Below, piece by piece: positions 60,541 through 64,000 of a stretch of 64,000 nt of DNA. Both the position numbers and the translations under genes were made by a program. The stretch spans positions 3,224,001-3,288,000 of the forward strand of contig NZ_CP109496.1 of the NCBI RefSeq assembly GCF_036231355.1. The letters run 5' to 3'. The notes under the pieces were generated by a model. It saw nothing but the letters and a program-made list of their open reading frames with translations, searched no databases and was not told the DNA's origin. Within the stretch, counting starts at the first letter, position 1; each line of letters opens with the position of its first letter. Source of the DNA: Streptomyces sp. NBC_01431 (GTDB lineage: Bacteria > Actinomycetota > Actinomycetes > Streptomycetales > Streptomycetaceae).

Positions 60541-61365
60541 GTGCAGGTCTTTTCGCTTCTGCCGCTGTACCTGCGGCGCGCCTGGTTCTCCGCGGCACTG
60601 GTCCGGGCCACCGCGCTCGATCTGGCCGTCCTCGCGGGCCATCTGCTCCTCTACCCCTCCGGTCTCGCTCCGGAACGGCACCCGAGCGACCCCGCGAAGG
60701 CCACGCCCCAGCTGCCCACCGCGGGCCGAGCACACCCGCCGGTGGTCCTGCTGCACGGTTTCATCGACAACCGGTCCGTCTTCGTACTGCTGCGCCGCTC
60801 CCTGGCCCGGCACGGCTGGCGGCATCTCGAATCGCTCAACTACTCGCCGCTGACCTGCGACATCAGGGTCGCCGCCGAGCTCCTGGGCCGCCATGTCGAG
60901 GAGATCTGTGCCCGCACCGGGCACCACCAGGTGGACATCGTCGGGCACAGCCTGGGCGGACTGATAGCCCGTTACTACGTCCAGTGCCTGGGGGGCGACC
61001 GGCACGTCCGCACGCTCGTCACACTGGCCACTCCGCACTCCGGCACCCGCTCCGCGCAACTCGCGCACGCCCACCCGATCGTGCGGCAGATGTGCCCCGG
61101 GTCCGATGTCGTCGAGGAGCTGCGCGGGCCCGCGCCCGACATTCGCACCCGGTTCGTGAGTTTCTGGAGCGACCTCGACACGCTGATGATTCCGACGGAG
61201 ACGGCCCGCATCGACCACCCGGATCTGCTCGCCCAGAACGTCCAGGTGACGGGAATCGGCCATCTCGCGATGCCGGTGCATCCGGCGGTCGCGGCCGGGG
61301 TGCGTCAGGCGTTGATCGCCGGGCAGGGCAAGGAAGCAGGTCAGGAGGCATTCTCGGTGGCTTGA
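60541..61365 (+). CDS. Alpha/beta-hydrolase lipase/esterase
   Basis: A 274-residue alpha/beta hydrolase of the bacterial lipase (triacylglycerol/acyltransferase-like) group. An N-terminal hydrophobic region (VQVFSLLPLYLRRAWFSAAL and LDLAVLAGHLLLYPSGLAPE) may anchor or export it. Motifs: PPVVLLHGFIDNRSVFVLLR (oxyanion hole HG), nucleophile elbow VDIVGHSLGGLIARYYVQCL with GHSLGG, and a distal HxAMP (GIGHLAMPVHPAVAAGV) holding the catalytic His. The acid residue may be in the SFWSDLDTLMIP segment. GTG 60541 has GGGAGG about 9 nt upstream; GTG 60505 would add 12 residues. Natural substrate unknown. Confidence 0.87.
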   Translation: MQVFSLLPLYLRRAWFSAALVRATALDLAVLAGHLLLYPSGLAPERHPSDPAKATPQLPTAGRAHPPVVLLHGFIDNRSVFVLLRRSLARHGWRHLESLNYSPLTCDIRVAAELLGRHVEEICARTGHHQVDIVGHSLGGLIARYYVQCLGGDRHVRTLVTLATPHSGTRSAQLAHAHPIVRQMCPGSDVVEELRGPAPDIRTRFVSFWSDLDTLMIPTETARIDHPDLLAQNVQVTGIGHLAMPVHPAVAAGVRQALIAGQGKEAGQEAFSVA

Positions 61366-61577
61366 GCGGCTTCCCGCCGGGTGTCTCGGCCACCGGTCGC
61401 CGGTCATCCCCGGCCCTGGCGATGGCTTGGATGAGACGTCGGCTCGCGGCGGCGGTGACGTACGGGCAACCCGCCCGCCGTCGAACGCGTCTCGAACTCA
61501 GGGCCAAAACCTCGGCCACCTGTCAGCCGAAAGGCGGCTGAATGCCCCTTTCCCCGGAGGGCAAAACCTTCGGAAGA

Positions 61578-61607
61578 TTGTCGCCCTCGCGTACCGCCGG
61601 GTACAGT
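61578..61607 (+). promoter_or_regulatory. Promoter of the M23 peptidase gene
   Basis: TTGTCG (61578-61583), 18-nt spacer, TACAGT (61602-61607). Predicted start of transcription near 61614, giving a leader of about 74 nt before the GTG. The remaining upstream region to 61366 holds a 6-bp hairpin (CAGCCG/CGGCTG near 61527-61543) and no gene. Confidence 0.5.
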
Positions 61608-61687
61608 CACGCCACTGCTTTCCCCGGGACCCCCGCCCATCAGGGAACCCGGCCGCAGGTTCTGTTGCCGAGGCGAGAGAGAAGTTG

Positions 61688-63244
61688 GTGACTGACCAGC
61701 ACGCCCACGCCGGGTACGTCGGACACGGCGGTTACCTCAACGGCAGCAGCGGCCATGGTGGCGACAGCGCCCACACCGGAAGCTTCGACGTCGATCCGCT
61801 CTTCGGCACCATGCAGGGCCACGCGCGGGACACGTACGCCGACCAGAACGGCTATGCGACAGGCCACAGCGGCCAGTTCGACACCGGCGCCTACACCTCC
61901 GCGTACGACACCACCGGCCAGTGGACGATTCCGCCCCAGGCCACGCCGTACGAACCGAGCGGCGCGACCGGCCAGTTCGACACCAGGACCTTCGGCACCG
62001 GCCAGTTCGACACCGGCGCGTTCACGACCCCCGCCTTCCCCGCCCAGAGCACCGGCACGGGCGCCTTCGACACCGGCGCCTTCGACATGACGGGCCAGTG
62101 GGACGCCAGCGCCTGGACCCAGGCGCAGGACACCGGTCAGTACGACAACAGCGCGTTCGCCGCGGCCCACGACACCACCGGCCAGTGGACCGTGCCCGGC
62201 ATGCGCTCCGACACCGGGACGTACGACGCGACGGCATGGAACGCGACGGCCACCACGACGACCGCCTTCCCCGAGCCCGTCACCCCTGAACCCGACCCGG
62301 AACCCGAGCCCCAACTCGCTTACGAAACGGCTGAGTTCGCCGCCCTGGAGCCCGAGGCCGAGGCTGAGTACGGGTACGAGTACGAGTACGAGTACGAGCC
62401 GGAATCCGGCCCCGACGCTTCCGGCTCCGACGCTTCCGGCCCCGACGTTCTCGATGCGCCGAGCCCGGCTCCCGCGGGCTCGCGGGCCGAGGCTCGCCGT
62501 GGTGCCGGGCGCCGGCGGCGTAGCCCCGCCAAGCGTTCGGCGCTGCTGACCGTCGCCGTTCCGTCCGTGTGCGTGATGGGGGTCGCGGGCGTCGCGGTCG
62601 CCTCCGTGGGCGGCTTCACAGGTGGTAAGGACGACGGCGGCACCGTGACGGCCGCCTCCGATCCCGCGTCGGTCAAACCGGTCGCCGCCAACACCAAGCT
62701 GGACACCCAGCTCGCCAATCTCAGCGCCGACGCGAACGGCTTCGCCGACCGGGCCAGCCGCACGCAGGAGCGTCTCGACCTCAAGGCACGCCAAGACGCG
62801 GAGAAGAAGAAAAAGGACGACGCGGCCGCCGCCAAGGAGGCCGCGCGCCCCAAGTTCGTCCTGCCGGTGACACAGAAGGGCCTCAGCGCCTACTACGGGC
62901 AGGCCGGCGTCAACTGGATGTCGGTGCACACCGGCATCGACTTCCCGGTGGACGAGGGCACGCCGGTGATGTCCGCGATCGACGGCACGGTCCGTACGCA
63001 GTGGAACAGCGCCTACGGCAACATGGCCATAGTGACCGGCGACGACGGCACCGAGACCTGGTACTGCCACCTGTCCAGCACGAAGGTGCGCAGCGGCAAG
63101 GTGAAGGCGGGCGACGTGATCGCCTACTCGGGGGACACCGGCAACTCCACCGGACCGCACCTCCACTTCGAGGTGCGGCCCAACGGCGGCACGTCCATCG
63201 ACCCGCTGCCGTGGCTGCGCAGCCACGGCCTCAACCCGACGTAG
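61688..63244 (+). CDS. M23 (LytM-type) peptidase with N-terminal Gly/Gln-rich repeats
   Basis: A 518-residue protein. The first 215 residues are low complexity with repeats such as GQFDTGAY, GQWTIPPQ, GQFDTGAF and GQWTVPG, probably cytoplasmic or disordered. An acidic Glu/Tyr stretch and basic segment (RRGAGRRRRSPAKRSALLTV) lead to one helix, SALLTVAVPSVCVMGVAGVA. Outside lies a helical coil (NTKLDTQLANLSADANGFAD and on) and the zinc peptidase domain: HTGIDFPVDEGTPVMSAIDG (HxxxD), WYCHLSSTKVRSGKVKAG and STGPHLHFEVRPNGGTSIDP (HxH). It would cleave peptidoglycan cross-links. GTG 61688 was chosen because the upstream extension is not family-like and a promoter lies at 61578-61607. Confidence 0.87.
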   Translation: MTDQHAHAGYVGHGGYLNGSSGHGGDSAHTGSFDVDPLFGTMQGHARDTYADQNGYATGHSGQFDTGAYTSAYDTTGQWTIPPQATPYEPSGATGQFDTRTFGTGQFDTGAFTTPAFPAQSTGTGAFDTGAFDMTGQWDASAWTQAQDTGQYDNSAFAAAHDTTGQWTVPGMRSDTGTYDATAWNATATTTTAFPEPVTPEPDPEPEPQLAYETAEFAALEPEAEAEYGYEYEYEYEPESGPDASGSDASGPDVLDAPSPAPAGSRAEARRGAGRRRRSPAKRSALLTVAVPSVCVMGVAGVAVASVGGFTGGKDDGGTVTAASDPASVKPVAANTKLDTQLANLSADANGFADRASRTQERLDLKARQDAEKKKKDDAAAAKEAARPKFVLPVTQKGLSAYYGQAGVNWMSVHTGIDFPVDEGTPVMSAIDGTVRTQWNSAYGNMAIVTGDDGTETWYCHLSSTKVRSGKVKAGDVIAYSGDTGNSTGPHLHFEVRPNGGTSIDPLPWLRSHGLNPT

Positions 63245-63248
63245 CCAA

Positions 63249-64000
63249 CTACAGCTTCTCGACCGGCGCGTAGCGCAGCAGCAGCTTCTTGGGGCGCTCG
63301 TCGCCGAAGTCGATCGTGGCCTGCGCGTCCGAGCCCGAGCCGGTCACCGACACCACGGTGCCCAGGCCGAACTGGTCGTGTGTGACGCGGTCGCCGACGG
63401 ACAGCGCGACCACCGGCTTGTCGCCGCCGCGCCGGGTCGCGAAGCCCGACGGCCCCGACTTCGAGCGCGACGAGGACAGCGAGGCACCGATCCCGCCGCC
63501 GAGCGACTTGCCCGACACCGGGCCGGCCGGCGCGGCCATCGGGCCGGTCCGCTTCCACTCCAGGTGCTTGACCGGGATCTCCTCCAGGAAGCGCGAGGCC
63601 GGGTTGTACGAGGGCTGGCCCCAGGCGCTGCGCATCGAGGAGCGGGTCAGGTACAGCCGCTCGCGGGCGCGCGTGATGCCGACGTACGCGAGGCGGCGCT
63701 CCTCCTCCAGCTCCTTGACCTGGCCGAGCGCGCGCATGTGCGGGAAGACGCCGTCCTCCATGCCGGTGAGGAACACGACGGGGAATTCGAGGCCCTTGGC
63801 GGTGTGGAGCGTCATGAGGGTGATGACTCCGGAGCCGTCCTCGTCCTCGTCGGGGATCTGGTCGGAGTCGGCGACCAGGGCGACCTTCTCCAGGAACTCG
63901 GCGAGCGTGCCCGCGCCTGCCCCGTCCCCGCCCTCGGCGCTGCTGCGCTCCTGCTCGAACTCCAGGGCCACGGCGGCCAGTTCCTGGAGGTTCTCGATGC
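63249..64000 (-). CDS. pcrA: ATP-dependent DNA helicase PcrA/UvrD type, C-terminal part
   Basis: Only the C-terminal 249 codons are in the window; the gene continues past the right edge. Visible helicase motifs are V (LMTLHTAKGLEFPVVFLTGM) and VI (YVGITRARERLYLTRSSMRS), characteristic of superfamily 1A 3'-5' DNA helicases. The C-terminal tail has a linker and the PcrA/UvrD-like tudor domain (LSVGDRVTHDQFGLGTVVSV then DAQATIDFGDERPKKLLLRY) that binds RNA polymerase. It unwinds DNA during repair, replication restart and removal of stalled polymerase. It is convergent with the M23 peptidase gene, 4 nt apart. Confidence 0.93.
   Translation of the reverse strand, partial: IENLQELAAVALEFEQERSSAEGGDGAGAGTLAEFLEKVALVADSDQIPDEDEDGSGVITLMTLHTAKGLEFPVVFLTGMEDGVFPHMRALGQVKELEEERRLAYVGITRARERLYLTRSSMRSAWGQPSYNPASRFLEEIPVKHLEWKRTGPMAAPAGPVSGKSLGGGIGASLSSSRSKSGPSGFATRRGGDKPVVALSVGDRVTHDQFGLGTVVSVTGSGSDAQATIDFGDERPKKLLLRYAPVEKL

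Noticed and set aside
61366..61687. ydaO-type (c-di-AMP) riboswitch in the leader of the M23 peptidase gene
   Set aside because: Known Streptomyces wall-hydrolase leaders have this switch, but the conserved core strings were not found; a simple promoter at 61578-61607 gives only a short leader.

Overview
The window is about 64 kb of very GC-rich DNA with dense, often 4-bp-overlapping genes, many GTG starts, strong third-position GC bias and hairpin terminators without long T runs. Gene content and order (sdhCDAB, a dacA-like gene, trpS, glyA/rocD, mdh, folD, purHN, sucCD, icmB, pcrA) match the core chromosome of Streptomyces as I remember it from S. coelicolor. There is no rRNA, convincing tRNA, prophage, IS element or CRISPR array.

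Layout. 1-5.2 kb: truncated GH20 hydrolase, OHCU decarboxylase-like gene and the sdhCDAB operon. 5.2-8.5 kb: a probably decayed antitoxin gene, a divergent MarR/MFS pair and a TetR regulator. 8.5-14.6 kb: a Tat-exported GH89 enzyme, an orphan peptide-type binding protein, a small membrane protein and a D-Ala-D-Ala carboxypeptidase. 14.6-19.9 kb: a compact cluster resembling the mycobacterial decaprenyl-phosphoryl-arabinose pathway (PAP2 phosphatase, UbiA, GtrA, DprE1, DprE2). 20-24.7 kb: a 2'-5' RNA ligase-like protein, trpS, glyA and rocD. 24.8-28 kb: an unrecognised three-gene membrane operon sharing a GDNN motif. 28-35.9 kb: a methyltransferase, an ATP-grasp/lipoprotein pair, a drug/metabolite-type transporter, a MocR regulator divergent from two AhpD-like genes and a PEP-mutase-like gene, and an XRE regulator/membrane pair. 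36-50.8 kb: mdh, a DUF2690 protein, DUF3017, folD, RDD, purH/purN, DUF6350, a large HTH-sigma-like-membrane fusion, and sucCD. 51-59.4 kb: a divergent five-gene MoxR ATPase/DUF5682/VWA and SWIM/DUF5691 module. 59.7-64 kb: icmB, a lipase, an M23 peptidase and the C-terminus of PcrA.

The most interesting region is 51.0-59.4 kb. A MoxR AAA+ ATPase, a VWA protein and three partners of unknown role flank an intergenic region with a perfect 12-bp inverted repeat. Each arm contains TTGTCAGTG, and on the SWIM side it is followed after exactly 8 nt by TACCTT. This equals the mycobacterial RecA-independent DNA-damage promoter consensus (TTGTCRGTG-N8-TAnnnT, PafBC-dependent). The moxR side differs by one base in the -10. 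I infer an uncharacterised DNA-damage-inducible ATPase/VWA system.

Other points of note: the DprE1 homologue has Ala where the benzothiazinone-reactive Cys387 lies in M. tuberculosis; an AhpD-like gene carries an in-frame insertion of a short palindromic repeat; several genes have a TAnnnT box 6-7 nt before the start codon, suggesting leaderless mRNAs; and copies of Streptomyces-type intergenic repeats lie around trpS, the MocR gene and icmB.
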